Source of the DNA: Bradyrhizobium sp. CCBAU 51765
Lineage (GTDB): Bacteria; Pseudomonadota; Alphaproteobacteria; Rhizobiales; Xanthobacteraceae
Assembly: GCF_015291725.1 (NCBI RefSeq)
Contig: NZ_CP030038.1
Coordinates: 992,001-1,056,000 of the forward strand
Length of the DNA stretch: 64,000 nucleotides
Reading direction: 5' to 3'
Part shown: positions 42,294-53,309 of the stretch, piece after piece
How the letters are laid out: each line of letters starts with the position of its first letter
How positions within the stretch are numbered: position 1 is the stretch's first letter
Notes under the pieces: model-generated
Database searches by the model: none
Told to the model about the DNA's origin: nothing
Seen by the model: only the letters and a program-made list of their open reading frames with translations
Translations under genes and position numbers: made by a program

Positions 42294-43712
42294 ATGGACA
42301 ATCGCAGCGACATCTGGCGTGGCATCGATACGATCAAGGCACGTTTCATCGACCTCAGCGACAGGGTCTGGGGCATGCCTGAGGTCTGCTACACCGAGGC
42401 GCGGTCCGCGGCCGAGCATCTCGCCGAGCTGCGCCATCAGGGATTCCGGATCACCGAGAACGTCGCCGGCATCCCGACTGCGGTGATGGGCGAGTGGGGC
42501 GAGGGTGGTCCGGTCATCGCCTTCATGGGTGAATACGACGCGCTGCCGGGCCTCAGCCAGGAGGCGGGTGTCGCCGAGCATCGTCCGATCGAGACCGGCG
42601 GCCATGGCCACGGTTGCGGTCACAATCTGCTCGGTTCCGCCGCGCTGCTCGCCGCGACCGCGGTAAAGGACTGGCTGGCCGAGAACAAGGTGCCGGGCCG
42701 CGTGCGCTATTACGGCTGCCCTGCGGAAGAAGGCGGCGCGGCAAAGGCCTTCATGGTGCGCTCCGGCGCGTTCGAAGACGCCGACATCGCCATCACCTGG
42801 CATCCGCACAGCTTCTGGGAAGTCGCGGTGACGCCGTCGCTCGCCAACACGCGCGCGGATTTCATCTTCACCGGCCGTACCTCGCATGCGGCCGCCTCGC
42901 CGCATCTCGGCCGTTCGGCGCTCGACGCAGTGGAATTGATGAATGTCGGCGTGAACTACATGCGTGAGCACATGCCGAGCGATGCCCGCGTGCACTACGC
43001 TTTGCTCGACACCGGCGGCATCGCGCCGAACGTGGTGCAGGCGCATGCGCGCGTGCGCTATTCGATTCGCGCCCGTGACCTTCCCGGCATGAACGAGCTG
43101 GTCGAGCGCGTCTCCAAGATCGCGCAGGGCGCCGCGTTGATGACCGAGACCAAAGTCGAGATGAAGATCATCTCGGCGGTCTCCAACATCCTGCCGAACG
43201 CGCCGCTGGAGCACGCGCTGCACCAGGTGATGGAAGAACTCGGACCGCCGCATTTCGACGACGCGGACAAGAGCTTTGCCAGCCAGATCCGTGCGACGCT
43301 GAGCGACAAGGACATCTCGTCGGTCTATTATGCGATCGGCATGGAGCCGACCGACCGGCCGCTGGCCGACTTCCTGGTGCCGCTCGATGCCAAGCGCAAC
43401 CCGCTGGTCGGTTCGACCGATGTCGGCGACGTGAGCTGGGTGGTGCCGACCGTGCAGGTGCACGCACCCACGGTTGCGATCGGCACGCCCTTCCACACCT
43501 GGCAGGTGGTCGCGCAGGGCAAGAGCCCACATGCCCACAAGGCCATGGTGCAGGCGGCCAAGGCGATGGCCGGCCTCGGCATCAAGGCGCTGACGGAACC
43601 GGAGCTGATCAAGGCCGCCAAGGCGGACCTTCAAAAGCGGACGGCCAAGACACCTTATATCTGTCCGCTGCCGGATCACGTCGCGCCGCCGCTCGACATG
43701 TCCGTCGCCTAA
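42294..43712 (+). CDS. M20 family amidohydrolase (AbgB-like)
   Basis: 472 residues from the ATG at 42,294. M20 metal ligands are visible: GHGHGCGHN (His and Cys-Gly-His), the Glu pair PAEEGGAAK, ITWHPHS and the late TDVGDVSWVVP. Family members cleave the amide of N-acyl amino acids or aminobenzoyl-glutamate. A five-gene peptide ABC transporter follows on the same strand after 260 bp, suggesting uptake and cleavage of an acylated peptide or amino acid; this coupling is inferred. Confidence 0.9.
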   Translation: MDNRSDIWRGIDTIKARFIDLSDRVWGMPEVCYTEARSAAEHLAELRHQGFRITENVAGIPTAVMGEWGEGGPVIAFMGEYDALPGLSQEAGVAEHRPIETGGHGHGCGHNLLGSAALLAATAVKDWLAENKVPGRVRYYGCPAEEGGAAKAFMVRSGAFEDADIAITWHPHSFWEVAVTPSLANTRADFIFTGRTSHAAASPHLGRSALDAVELMNVGVNYMREHMPSDARVHYALLDTGGIAPNVVQAHARVRYSIRARDLPGMNELVERVSKIAQGAALMTETKVEMKIISAVSNILPNAPLEHALHQVMEELGPPHFDDADKSFASQIRATLSDKDISSVYYAIGMEPTDRPLADFLVPLDAKRNPLVGSTDVGDVSWVVPTVQVHAPTVAIGTPFHTWQVVAQGKSPHAHKAMVQAAKAMAGLGIKALTEPELIKAAKADLQKRTAKTPYICPLPDHVAPPLDMSVA

Positions 43713-43766
43713 TTTCACCTTGATACTTCGTCGGATGCGGCGAACAAATTTTCCGCAGTGCAGCGC

Positions 43767-43796
43767 GCAATCCAGCACGTTTTGATGCTGGATTGC
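43767..43796. terminator. Hairpin between the amidohydrolase and ABC genes
   Basis: GCAATCCAGCA and TGCTGGATTGC form a perfect 11-bp stem with an 8-base loop. There is no T-run after it, so it may be a repeat element or a processing site and not a terminator. Confidence 0.45.
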
Positions 43797-43972
43797 CGAA
43801 CGGATGGGCTGCGGAACGCGATTTTGCCCAACGGACAGCCAGAAGACCGTTTGCATACACACGGTCCCAGTTGACGTGCACCCCATTCGGTGTGCCATCT
43901 ACCGCCAGCCAAACCCGGCGGTCGCCTCCTGCGGCCGCCTGCATCCATGTCGGAACCAGACGGGGGACAACC

Positions 43973-45763
43973 ATGCTGGATAAAGAACTGCGTTCGATGA
44001 TCGGCCAGGTGAAGGACGGGCGGATGGATCGCCGCGCCTTTATCCAGCGCATGGCTGCCGTTGGCCTGACCGCACCGCTGGCCAACCAGATCCTCGCGCT
44101 CGGCGGTGTTGCCATGGCGCAGGGCGCGTCCACCTACAAGCCGACCAAACGCGGCGGCGGTGGTGCGCTGAAGCTGTTGTGGTGGCAGGGCCCGACCTTG
44201 CTCAATCCGCATTTCGCCACCGGCACCAAGGACCAGGACGGCTCGCGCCTGTTCTATGAGCCGCTTGCCTGCTGGGATCCGGACGGCAACATGAAGCTGG
44301 TTCTGGCGTCCGAAATTCCCTCGACCCAAAACGGCCTGCTGGCCGCCGACGGCAAGTCGGTGACGTGGAAGCTGAAGCCCGGCGTGAAGTGGCATGACGG
44401 CAAGCCGTTCTCGGCCGACGATGTCGTATTCACGTGGCAGTACATCAAGGATCCGGCCACTGCGGCCGTGACCATCGCGACCTATCGCGACCTCACTGTC
44501 GAGAAGATCGACGATCTCACGGTCAAGATTACTTTCCCGAAACCGACGCCATTCTGGGCCGACGCCTTCGTCGGTGCGACCGGGCAAATCCTGCCGAAGC
44601 ATCTCTTTGCCGATTTCATCGGCTCCAAATCGCGCGAGGCTCCGACCAACCTCGCGCCTGTCGGGACCGGGCCCTACAAGTTCGTCGAGTTCAAGCCGGG
44701 CGATCTCATCCGCGGCGTGATCAATCCCGACTATCACATGGCCAACCGGCCCTATTTCGATACGCTCGAGATGAAGGGCGGCGGTGACGCCGTCTCGGCG
44801 GCACGCGCCGTGATCCAGACCGGCGAGTATGATTTCGGCTGGAATATCCAGGTCGAGGACGACGTGCTGCTGCGCCTGGAAAAGGGCGGCAAGGGCAAGA
44901 CCGTCTATGCCGTCGGCGGCGATACCGAGTTCATCGCGCTCAATTTCACCGATCCGAACGTCGAGGTCGACGGCGAACGTTCGTCGATGAAGACCAAGCA
45001 TCCGCTGTTCTCGGATCCCGTCGTGCGCAAGGCGCTGTCGCTGCTGGTCGATCGCGAGTCCGTCAAGAAGGCGATCTACGGCCGCGCCGGCCGCACCACC
45101 GCGAACTTCCTCAACGGCCCTGAAAAGTTCGTCTCCAAGAACACGAGCTGGGAATTCAACATCGAGAAGGCCGCCAAGATGCTCGACGACGCCGGCTGGA
45201 AGCCCGGTGCCGACGGCATCCGCGAGAAGGACGGCAAGAAGCTGAAGATCCTGTACCAGACCTCCATCAATGGTCCGCGCCAGAAGACCCAGGCCATCGT
45301 CAAGCAGGCCTGCCAGAAGGCCGGCATCGAGGTCGAGCTGAAGTCGGTGGTCGCCTCGGTCTTTTTCTCCTCCGACGTCGCCAATCCCGACACCTATCCG
45401 AAGTTCTACGCCGACATCGAGATGTTCCAGATCCCGCTCAGTCAACCGGATCCGTCGCAGCACATGCGCCGCTACCTGTCCACCAGCGTCGCCACCAAGG
45501 AGAACAAGTGGCAGGGCACGAACTTCCCGCGCTGGGTCAACAAGGACTATGACGCGGTGATCAACGCTGCCGATATGGAGATGGATCCGGTCAAGCGTGC
45601 GGCGTTCTATATCAAGGCTAACGATCTGATGTGGCAGGACACGGTGTTCATCCCGGTGATGCATCGTCTCAAGGTGGAGGCGGCCGCGAACAATTTGCGT
45701 CCGGTGATCTCGGGTTGGGCCAACGAAACCGACAACCTGTTCGACTGGTACCGCGAGGAATGA
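43973..45763 (+). CDS. Peptide ABC transporter substrate-binding protein (family 5)
   Basis: 596 residues, with GGGGGAC before the ATG. A twin-arginine signal (MDRRAFIQRMAAVGLTAPLA, cleavage near AMA-Q) exports the protein. The body fits SBP family 5 (DppA/OppA): LVLASEIPSTQNGLLAADGK, VTWKLKPGVKWHDGKPFSAD and ending WANETDNLFDWYREE. It captures an oligopeptide or similar ligand for the permeases encoded next, 30 bp downstream. Confidence 0.93.
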   Translation: MLDKELRSMIGQVKDGRMDRRAFIQRMAAVGLTAPLANQILALGGVAMAQGASTYKPTKRGGGGALKLLWWQGPTLLNPHFATGTKDQDGSRLFYEPLACWDPDGNMKLVLASEIPSTQNGLLAADGKSVTWKLKPGVKWHDGKPFSADDVVFTWQYIKDPATAAVTIATYRDLTVEKIDDLTVKITFPKPTPFWADAFVGATGQILPKHLFADFIGSKSREAPTNLAPVGTGPYKFVEFKPGDLIRGVINPDYHMANRPYFDTLEMKGGGDAVSAARAVIQTGEYDFGWNIQVEDDVLLRLEKGGKGKTVYAVGGDTEFIALNFTDPNVEVDGERSSMKTKHPLFSDPVVRKALSLLVDRESVKKAIYGRAGRTTANFLNGPEKFVSKNTSWEFNIEKAAKMLDDAGWKPGADGIREKDGKKLKILYQTSINGPRQKTQAIVKQACQKAGIEVELKSVVASVFFSSDVANPDTYPKFYADIEMFQIPLSQPDPSQHMRRYLSTSVATKENKWQGTNFPRWVNKDYDAVINAADMEMDPVKRAAFYIKANDLMWQDTVFIPVMHRLKVEAAANNLRPVISGWANETDNLFDWYREE

Positions 45764-45793
45764 TCCCCCAGCGCTAGACGGGGGCTTTCCCTC

Positions 45794-46753
45794 ATGAGTC
45801 AATACGTCCTGCGTCGCCTCCTGATCGCGATTCCGAGCCTGCTCGGAATCTCGGTCGTGCTGTTCGTCGTGCTCGCGCTCGCGCCCGGCGATCCGTTCTC
45901 CGAGTTGGCGACCAACCCGAACGTGCCGCCGGAAGTGCAGGCCGCCCTCCGGGCCAAGTTCGGGCTCGACGATCCGATCTATCTCCGTTACCTGCACTGG
46001 CTCAACGCCATGCTGCACGGCGACTGGGGTTTCTCGTTCGTCAGCCGGATGGATGTCGACCAGTTGATCCTCCAGCGCCTGCCGGCCACGCTCTACGTGA
46101 TCGGCTCGGCGCAGATCCTGGCGCTCCTGATCGCGATCCCCGTCGGTGTCTATGCCGCGACCAGGCCGTATTCGCTGTTCGACCAGATCGCGAATACGCT
46201 TGCCTTCGTCGGCTTCTCGCTGCCGACCTTCTTCACCGGCATCCTGTTCATCCTGATCTTCTCGGTCACGCTGGACTGGCTGCCGTTCGTCTATACGACC
46301 GACATCAAGGCAACCGGCATCCGCTGGGTGCTGGAGATGATCAGGCAGGCGATCATGCCGGTGGCGGTGCTCGGCCTGTTCCAGGCGGCGTCGATGACGC
46401 GCTTCGTCCGTTCGGCGATGCTCGACGTGATCCGGCTCGACTACGTGACCACGGCGCGTGCGAAGGGACTTGGCCAGGCCACGGTCATCGTCAAGCACGT
46501 GATGCGCAACGCCATGATCCCGGTCGTGACGCTGATTGCGTTGCAGATGCCCGCGGTGTTCGGCGGCGCCATCGTCACCGAGCAGATCTTCCGCATCCCC
46601 GGCATCGGCTCGCTGCTGATCTCCTCCATCCTTTCCAACGACACGCCGGTGGTGATGGCCGTCACCTTCGTGTTCGCGTGCCTTGTGGTCCTGTTCAATC
46701 TCATCGCGGACGTCCTGTATGGCTGGCTTGACCCTCGCATCTCCCTCCGCTGA
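45794..46753 (+). CDS. Peptide ABC transporter permease (DppB-like)
   Basis: 319 residues, six membrane segments. The start MSQYVLRRLLIAIPSLLGIS is typical of DppB/OppB. The EAA-loop that contacts the ATPase is YVTTARAKGLGQATVIVKHV. Second gene of the transporter; it overlaps the next permease gene by 35 bp. Confidence 0.95.
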   Translation: MSQYVLRRLLIAIPSLLGISVVLFVVLALAPGDPFSELATNPNVPPEVQAALRAKFGLDDPIYLRYLHWLNAMLHGDWGFSFVSRMDVDQLILQRLPATLYVIGSAQILALLIAIPVGVYAATRPYSLFDQIANTLAFVGFSLPTFFTGILFILIFSVTLDWLPFVYTTDIKATGIRWVLEMIRQAIMPVAVLGLFQAASMTRFVRSAMLDVIRLDYVTTARAKGLGQATVIVKHVMRNAMIPVVTLIALQMPAVFGGAIVTEQIFRIPGIGSLLISSILSNDTPVVMAVTFVFACLVVLFNLIADVLYGWLDPRISLR

Positions 46754-47635
46754 GCGGCGGGTCTACTCGCCCTGGCGCGAGACGTGGCGGCGCTACAGCC
46801 GCCACAAGCTTGCCGTTGTCAGCGCGTTCCTGCTCCTGGTTCTTGTCCTGGCGGTGGTGTTCGGTCCGTTCGTCTGGCGGGTCAAGATCGACGAGATCGA
46901 CATTGTGGCGGGTATGCAGGGGCCGTCGCTGGCCCATCCGTTCGGTACCGACGATCTCGGGCAGGACATCCTCGCCCGCATGATCTATGGCGGGCGCATC
47001 TCGCTCGCCGTCGGCCTTGCCGCGATGCTGGTCTCGGTCTTTATCGGCGTGCTGATCGGCGCGCTGGCCGGCATGTCGCGCGGCGCGCTCGGCCATGGCC
47101 TGATGTGGCTCACGGATCTGTTCCTGTCGTTGCCGCAGCTGCCGCTGCTCTTGCTGCTGATCTATCTCTTCCGCGACGGGTTGAAGCAGGTGTTCGGCCC
47201 CGAGGGCGGCATCTTCATCCTGATCGTTCTGGTGATCGGGGGGCTCCGCTGGATGCCGGTCGCGCGCCTGGTGCGCGCGCAGTTCCTGTCGATCCGCGAA
47301 AAGGAATTCGTGGAGGCTGCACGTGCGCTCGGTGCAAGTCCGGTGCGGCAGGTGGTCAAGCATATCCTGCCAAATGCGCTCGGTCCGGTGATCATCGCCG
47401 GCACCATCGACGTTGCGGCCGCCATCATCGCGGAATCGACGCTGTCCTTCCTCGGCCTCGGCTTTCCGCCTGACACCCCGACCTGGGGACGGCTGCTGTA
47501 CGATGCCAAGGACTTCCTCGATATCGGCCCGCACTGGGCGCTGTTCCCGGGCGGCGCGATCTTCATCGCGGTGGTCGCCATCAACTTCATCGGCGACGGC
47601 CTGCGTGACGCGCTCGATGCGCGACGGGTGATCTG

Positions 47636-47636
<1 letters not shown>
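46719..47636 (+). CDS. Peptide ABC transporter permease (DppC-like)
   Basis: 305 residues from the ATG at 46,719, within the end of the previous gene. DppC features: N-terminal WRETWRRYSRHKLAVVSAFL, the HPFGTDDLGQDILARMIYGG motif and the EAA-loop FVEAARALGASPVRQVVKHI. It pairs with the DppB-like subunit to form the pore. Its stop overlaps the ATPase start by one base. Confidence 0.95.
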
Positions 47637-48627
<991 letters not shown>

Positions 48628-48631
<4 letters not shown>

Positions 48632-49596
48632 GCGAACCGTTGCTGCGCGTCAGCGGCCTGAAGAAACACTTCCCTGTCCTCGGTGGCCTGCTGTCGCGCC
48701 AGGTCGGCAGCGTCTATGCGGTCGACGGCGTGTCGTTCTCGGTCAATCGCGGCGAGACGCTCGGTCTCGTCGGCGAATCCGGCTGCGGCAAGTCGACGAC
48801 GGGGCGCTGCGTGCTGCGCCTGATCGAGCCGACCGACGGCGAGATCACCTTCGACGGCCAGGACGTGCGCAAGCTCGGCGGCAACGATCTGCGCGCGATG
48901 CGGCGGAACATGCAGCTGGTGTTCCAGGACCCGTTCGCTTCGCTCAATCCGCGCATGACGGTCGGCGCCATCCTCGGCGAGGCCTTCACCATCCATAATC
49001 TCGCGACCTCCACCAAGGAGCGCGAGGAGCGCGTCGCGAGCCTGCTGGTCAAGGTCGGGCTCAAGGCCGAGCACATGCGGCGCTATCCGCACGAGTTCTC
49101 CGGCGGGCAGCGCCAGCGCATCGTGATCGCGCGCGCGCTCGCGGTCGAGCCCAAGCTGATCGTCTGCGACGAGCCGGTCTCTGCGCTCGACGTGTCGATC
49201 CAGGCCCAGGTGATCAACCTCCTGGAAGACCTCCAAGCCGAATTGAACCTGACCTATCTCTTCGTCGCGCACGATCTCTCGGTGGTCGAGCACATCTCCG
49301 ATCGCGTCGCGGTGATGTATCTCGGACGCATCGTGGAGCTGGCGAAAGCGAGCGATCTCTACCGCAATCCGCAGCATCCCTACACCAGGGCGCTGCTGTC
49401 GGCGGTGCCGGTGCCCGATCCCAAGCTGAAGCGCGAGCGCATCCGCCTCAAGGGCGACGTGCCGAGCCCGATGAAGCCGCCCTCGGGCTGCCACTTCCAC
49501 ACCCGCTGCCCGATCGCCCAACCGCGTTGCGCGGAGAGCGCGCCGGTGCTGAAGGAGGGGGCGGCGGGGCATTTTGTGGCGTGTCACCTGGTGTGA
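48628..49596 (+). CDS. Peptide ABC transporter ATPase (DppF-like)
   Basis: 322 residues. Walker [10 protein letters not shown], signature FSGGQRQRI, Walker [13 protein letters not shown] and a C-terminal Cys-bearing extension ([16 protein letters not shown]). Last gene of the five-gene transporter; overlaps the preceding gene by 4 bp. The opposite-strand amidase and TRAP genes lie just beyond. Confidence 0.96.
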
Positions 49597-49640
49597 TGGT
49601 GTAGCGCGACATGCCATGCGAGGACGATTTGCGCCGGCGC

Positions 49641-49814
49641 TCAGCGAAGCGTGCCGTTCGTCGTCCGCAGTGAATGGACGAAGTCGACCACGGCCAGGAT
49701 CACCACGCCAACCACAATGACGATGAGCGGGATGGCCTTGATCCAAACCACCAGGATTCCAAGAAATGCCATCATAAGCGCGAGGCCGATGAGTCCGGTG
49801 ATCAGATTGGTCAT
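49641..49814 (-). CDS. Small two-segment membrane protein coupled to the amidase
   Basis: 57 residues: MTNLITGLIGLALMMAFLGI, then a hydrophobic run with one Lys between two membrane segments, ending HSLRTTNGTLR. AAGGAAA precedes the ATG, and the ATG overlaps the amidase stop (ATGA), so translation is coupled. It has no recognised family. It may be an accessory of the TRAP/amidase operon or an unrelated conserved small protein. Confidence 0.75.
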   Translation of the reverse strand: MTNLITGLIGLALMMAFLGILVVWIKAIPLIVIVVGVVILAVVDFVHSLRTTNGTLR

Positions 49815-51211
49815 CGCACTTTCCTTTTCTCCGCGCCGGGAGCCGAGCTCGACCCGGCGCTCGGGACGCTGCGCCGAGCGCTGCCACGAGTGCGCCCGAT
49901 ATTCCTGACGAGCCAGCGCGCCGTGCGCAAGAGGCGGGCATCGTTGCCGCGGCGGCCGACGAGCTGGACGCCCAGCGGAAGGCCGGCTTCGGAACGCATC
50001 AATGGCAGGCTGATGGCGGGTACGCCGAGATAGGTCCAGAGCGTGCAGAAAACCGGGTTGCCGGTTGTTTCAATGCCGGGCGCCGCACCCGGCGCCGCAG
50101 GCGTCAGCACGGCGTCGTACTCGTCGAAAATATGGTCCAGAGCCTGGTTGAGCGGGGAAATCCCGGCCAGAGCGCTGCAGTAGTCCACCGCAAGATGCGC
50201 GCGGCCGCGTTCGATCGCCTGGCGTAGAGGCGTGCTCAACTTGTCGCCGCCTCGCTGGTAGTCGCGCCGCAGATTGTGCGCCATATCAACTTCCATGATG
50301 ATACGGTGCATATCGACGGCTCTATCGAAGCCAGGCCCAAGCTCGACCTCGCTGCAAGCCTCGCCCAAAGCCTCGACAAGCTCGGCAAAGGCCTCACGTG
50401 CCACTGGCTCGGCCTGATCCCAGACCGGAGAGCGCACGAAGGCAAATCGCGGCGGCAATGGCGGCTCGCTCGCCGCAACCGCAGAGAATGGCGGGCGCGC
50501 AACGGGCCGCGTGTCCAAATCCTCCCGGTCGAAGTCGACCATGACCTCGGCCAGCAGGGCCGCGTCCTCCACGCTGCGCCCGAACACGCCGACATGATCG
50601 AGTGTGCGCGACAATTCGAGCGCGCCGCTGCGCGGAATGAGGCCGTGCGAGGGCTTGAAACCGACCACGCCGCAGAAGGCGGCAGGACGGATCACCGAGC
50701 CGTTGGTCTGTGATCCGACAGCACCTGGCACCATCAGCGCCGCGACGGCCGCGGCGGAGCCCGAGGACGATCCGCCGGGCGTGTGATCTGGGTTGTGCGG
50801 ATTTCGGGTCTTGCCCGGATTGTAGTACGCGTACTCGGTGGTCACCGTCTTGCCGAGGATCACGGCGCCGGCCGCGCGCAGACGCGCCACGACCGCCGCA
50901 TCGCGCCGCGGCGTGCGTCCGGCCCACAGCTCTGATCCGAATTCCGTCGGCATGTCGCCGGTATCGAATATATCCTTGATGCCCACGGGCACGCCATGCA
51001 GCGGGCCTACGGCCTTGCCCTGCTTACGATGATCGTCAGCAGCCTCGGCCTGCCGCATCGCGTGGTCGCGATCGAGAAACGCCCATGCATGGATTTCGCG
51101 ATCGACCTCGTCGATGCGCTTGAGGCAGTCGCCGACGAGCTCCGCCGAACTGAGCCGGCCGTCGCGGATGCCGGCCGCAGCTTCCATGAGGCCGAGCGTG
51201 TTGAGACTCAT
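49811..51211 (-). CDS. Amidase (amidase-signature family)
   Basis: 466 residues from the ATG at 51,211; the longer open frame upstream overlaps the TRAP gene and is unlikely. The Ser-cisSer-Lys triad is visible: Lys in PVGIKDIFDTGD, cis-Ser in GGSSSGSAAAVAA and the nucleophile in SQTNGSVIRPAAFCG. It hydrolyses a carboxamide to acid and ammonia. Directly downstream of a three-gene TRAP transporter, so the transported acid or amide may be its substrate (inference). Confidence 0.9.
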   Translation of the reverse strand: MSLNTLGLMEAAAGIRDGRLSSAELVGDCLKRIDEVDREIHAWAFLDRDHAMRQAEAADDHRKQGKAVGPLHGVPVGIKDIFDTGDMPTEFGSELWAGRTPRRDAAVVARLRAAGAVILGKTVTTEYAYYNPGKTRNPHNPDHTPGGSSSGSAAAVAALMVPGAVGSQTNGSVIRPAAFCGVVGFKPSHGLIPRSGALELSRTLDHVGVFGRSVEDAALLAEVMVDFDREDLDTRPVARPPFSAVAASEPPLPPRFAFVRSPVWDQAEPVAREAFAELVEALGEACSEVELGPGFDRAVDMHRIIMEVDMAHNLRRDYQRGGDKLSTPLRQAIERGRAHLAVDYCSALAGISPLNQALDHIFDEYDAVLTPAAPGAAPGIETTGNPVFCTLWTYLGVPAISLPLMRSEAGLPLGVQLVGRRGNDARLLRTARWLVRNIGRTRGSARRSVPSAGSSSAPGAEKRKVR

Positions 51212-51242
51212 GCGCAGCCTTTCGGCGGTTTGCCAGGCGCGT

Positions 51243-52592
51243 TCATCGCGATCCATAGAGATAGGTGGGCAACCACAATGCGATCCCCGGGAAGATGTAG
51301 ACCAGTGCCATGGTGAGGAAGACCAGACCGACAAAGGGAAGCGCGCCGGAGAAGATGTCGGTCAGCTTCACCTGAGGCGGCGCCACGCCCTTCAGATAGA
51401 AGGCCGCCATCGCGACCGGCGGCGTGTTGAACGCCGTCTGCGTGTTCAGTGCCACCAGGATTCCGAAGAAGATCGGATCGATGCCGTATTGGGGCAGCAG
51501 CGGCAGGAAGATCGGCACGAAGATGATGATGATCTCGGTCCATTCCAGCGGCCAGCCGAGCAGGAAGATGATCACCTGGGTCAACAGCAGGAACCCGATC
51601 GGCGACAGGTTCATCGCGGCGAAGAACTGCTCGACCACGGTCTGTCCGCCGAGGACGGCAAACACCGCCGAGAACGTCCACGACCCGATGAACAGGTAAC
51701 AGACCATCGCGGTGGCACGCACGGTCAGATAGACCGATTCGCGCATCATCGTGAAGTTGAGCGAACGATAGGCGGCGGCCAGAACGATGCTCATGAGGGC
51801 GCCCACCGCGGCGGCCTCGGATGGCGTCGCCAGGCCGAAAAGGATCGCGCCGAGCACCGAAACGATCAGCAACGCCAGCGGCAGGAACGATGTGGCGAGC
51901 GCCCAGATGACCGTGCTGAGCGGCACGTTGGTCTGCTCGGGCGGCAGCTTCGGCGCCAGCGCTGGATTGATGATCGCGCGCGCCATCGCATAGAGGACGT
52001 AGAGGCCGGCCAACAGGAATCCCGGAAAGAAAGCGGCCGCATAAAGCTTGACCGCCGAAACGCCGGCGGTTGCCGCATAGACGATCAGCAGAATGCTCGG
52101 CGGAATCAGGATGCCGAGGCAGCCGCCGGCGCAGACGACGCCCGCCGACAGCTTGACGTCGTAACCGGCGCGCAGCATCGCCGGCAAGGCCAGCAGGCCC
52201 ATCAGCGTGACAACCGCGCCGACGATGCCGGTCGCGGTCGCGAACATCGCGCAGGTGATCAGCGTTGCCACCGCCAGCGCGCCCGGCACGTTCTTCATCG
52301 ACAATTGCAGCGAGTAGAACAGGCGGTCGAGAATGTTTGCGCGCTCGATCAGATAGCCCATGAACAGGAACAGCGGAACCGCAACCAGCACATCACTGGA
52401 TGTGACCTCGAACGTCTTCTGTACCAGAAGCGTGAAGATGCGGTTCTGGAAGAAGTCCTGACCGGGGGTGTAGTAGGCGTAGTAGCCGAACGAGACGCCC
52501 ATCGCCATCAGCGTGAACGCGATCGGGAAGCCGAGCATGATGATGAAGATGAAGAGGCCCAGCATCAGCATGCCGAGTTGAGGATCGGTCAT
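51243..52592 (-). CDS. TRAP transporter large permease (DctM-like)
   Basis: 449 residues, about twelve membrane segments, from the ATG at 52,592. Typical DctM elements: LGFPIAFTLMAMGVSFGYY at the start, MFATATGIVGAVVTLMGLLA, and GCLGILIPPSILLIVYA. It uses the sodium gradient to move an organic acid delivered by the DctP-like protein. It overlaps the small permease stop by 4 bp. Confidence 0.95.
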   Translation of the reverse strand: MTDPQLGMLMLGLFIFIIMLGFPIAFTLMAMGVSFGYYAYYTPGQDFFQNRIFTLLVQKTFEVTSSDVLVAVPLFLFMGYLIERANILDRLFYSLQLSMKNVPGALAVATLITCAMFATATGIVGAVVTLMGLLALPAMLRAGYDVKLSAGVVCAGGCLGILIPPSILLIVYAATAGVSAVKLYAAAFFPGFLLAGLYVLYAMARAIINPALAPKLPPEQTNVPLSTVIWALATSFLPLALLIVSVLGAILFGLATPSEAAAVGALMSIVLAAAYRSLNFTMMRESVYLTVRATAMVCYLFIGSWTFSAVFAVLGGQTVVEQFFAAMNLSPIGFLLLTQVIIFLLGWPLEWTEIIIIFVPIFLPLLPQYGIDPIFFGILVALNTQTAFNTPPVAMAAFYLKGVAPPQVKLTDIFSGALPFVGLVFLTMALVYIFPGIALWLPTYLYGSR

Positions 52593-53191
52593 GCGCCTGG
52601 TCCCTTCTCGCTCTGCGGCTCGGCCGCGTGCTGCTGATGTTCGCGGATGACGAGGCTCTCGGTCTCTTCCACGTCGTGCAAGCGTTGCGGCCATCGGCCG
52701 GTGCGGATGCACAGCACACAGCGAATGATCTCAGCGAATCCTTGCAGAAACAGAAGGAAACCGGTGAGAGGGATCAGCGCCTTCAGCGGAAACACCGGCA
52801 CGCCGGCCGGACTGAAGATACTGACTTCGCGGAAGCGTACCGACATCTGGGCGTAGTTCCAGCCCGAATACATCAGCGCGGCGATCGCCGGCAGGAAGAA
52901 CAGGATATACAGGACGAGGTCCATCGTCGCCTGGGTGCGCGGCGACCAGAGGCGGTAGACCACGTCGGCACGCACATGGCCGTTGCGCGAGAGCGTATAC
53001 GCGCCGGCCATCAGGAACATCGCGCCATAGGTGATATAGCTGATGTCGAAAGCCCAGGTGGTCGGCGCACGCAGCACGTAGCGCACGAATACCTCGTAGC
53101 TGACACCCAGTGTGAGCACGAGAATCAGCCAGGCGAACGCCTTGCCGACCCACGTGCTGAGCTCATCGATGAAGAACAGGAATTTCGTCAT
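52589..53191 (-). CDS. TRAP transporter small permease (DctQ-like)
   Basis: 200 residues, four membrane segments, start at Met 53,191 (FLFFIDELSTWVGKAFAW). The DctQ pattern RYVLRAPTTWAFDISYITYG and NGHVRADVVYRLW is clear. The tail after the last segment is longer than usual and charged (about 40 residues). Middle gene of the TRAP set. Confidence 0.93.
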   Translation of the reverse strand: MTKFLFFIDELSTWVGKAFAWLILVLTLGVSYEVFVRYVLRAPTTWAFDISYITYGAMFLMAGAYTLSRNGHVRADVVYRLWSPRTQATMDLVLYILFFLPAIAALMYSGWNYAQMSVRFREVSIFSPAGVPVFPLKALIPLTGFLLFLQGFAEIIRCVLCIRTGRWPQRLHDVEETESLVIREHQQHAAEPQSEKGPGA

Positions 53192-53309
53192 GCGAGCCGA
53201 GCTCGCTGCGAGCAGACCATCCGGATGTCCCCCTCCCAACTCGTGGGCGGCGCTTCGATTGCGCCGCCCCCACGCGATTACGGCCCGACGCAGTGCGCCG
53301 CGCCGGCCG

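Noticed and set aside
42279..43898. 539-codon minus-strand open frame
   Set aside because: Antisense to the M20 amidohydrolase, whose metal-binding motifs are clear.
43715..46498. 927-codon minus-strand open frame
   Set aside because: Arg/His/Asp-rich shadow of the substrate-binding protein and permease genes in high-GC DNA.
51114..52637. 507-codon plus-strand open frame
   Set aside because: Antisense to the TRAP large permease; Arg/Gln/Glu/His-rich shadow composition.
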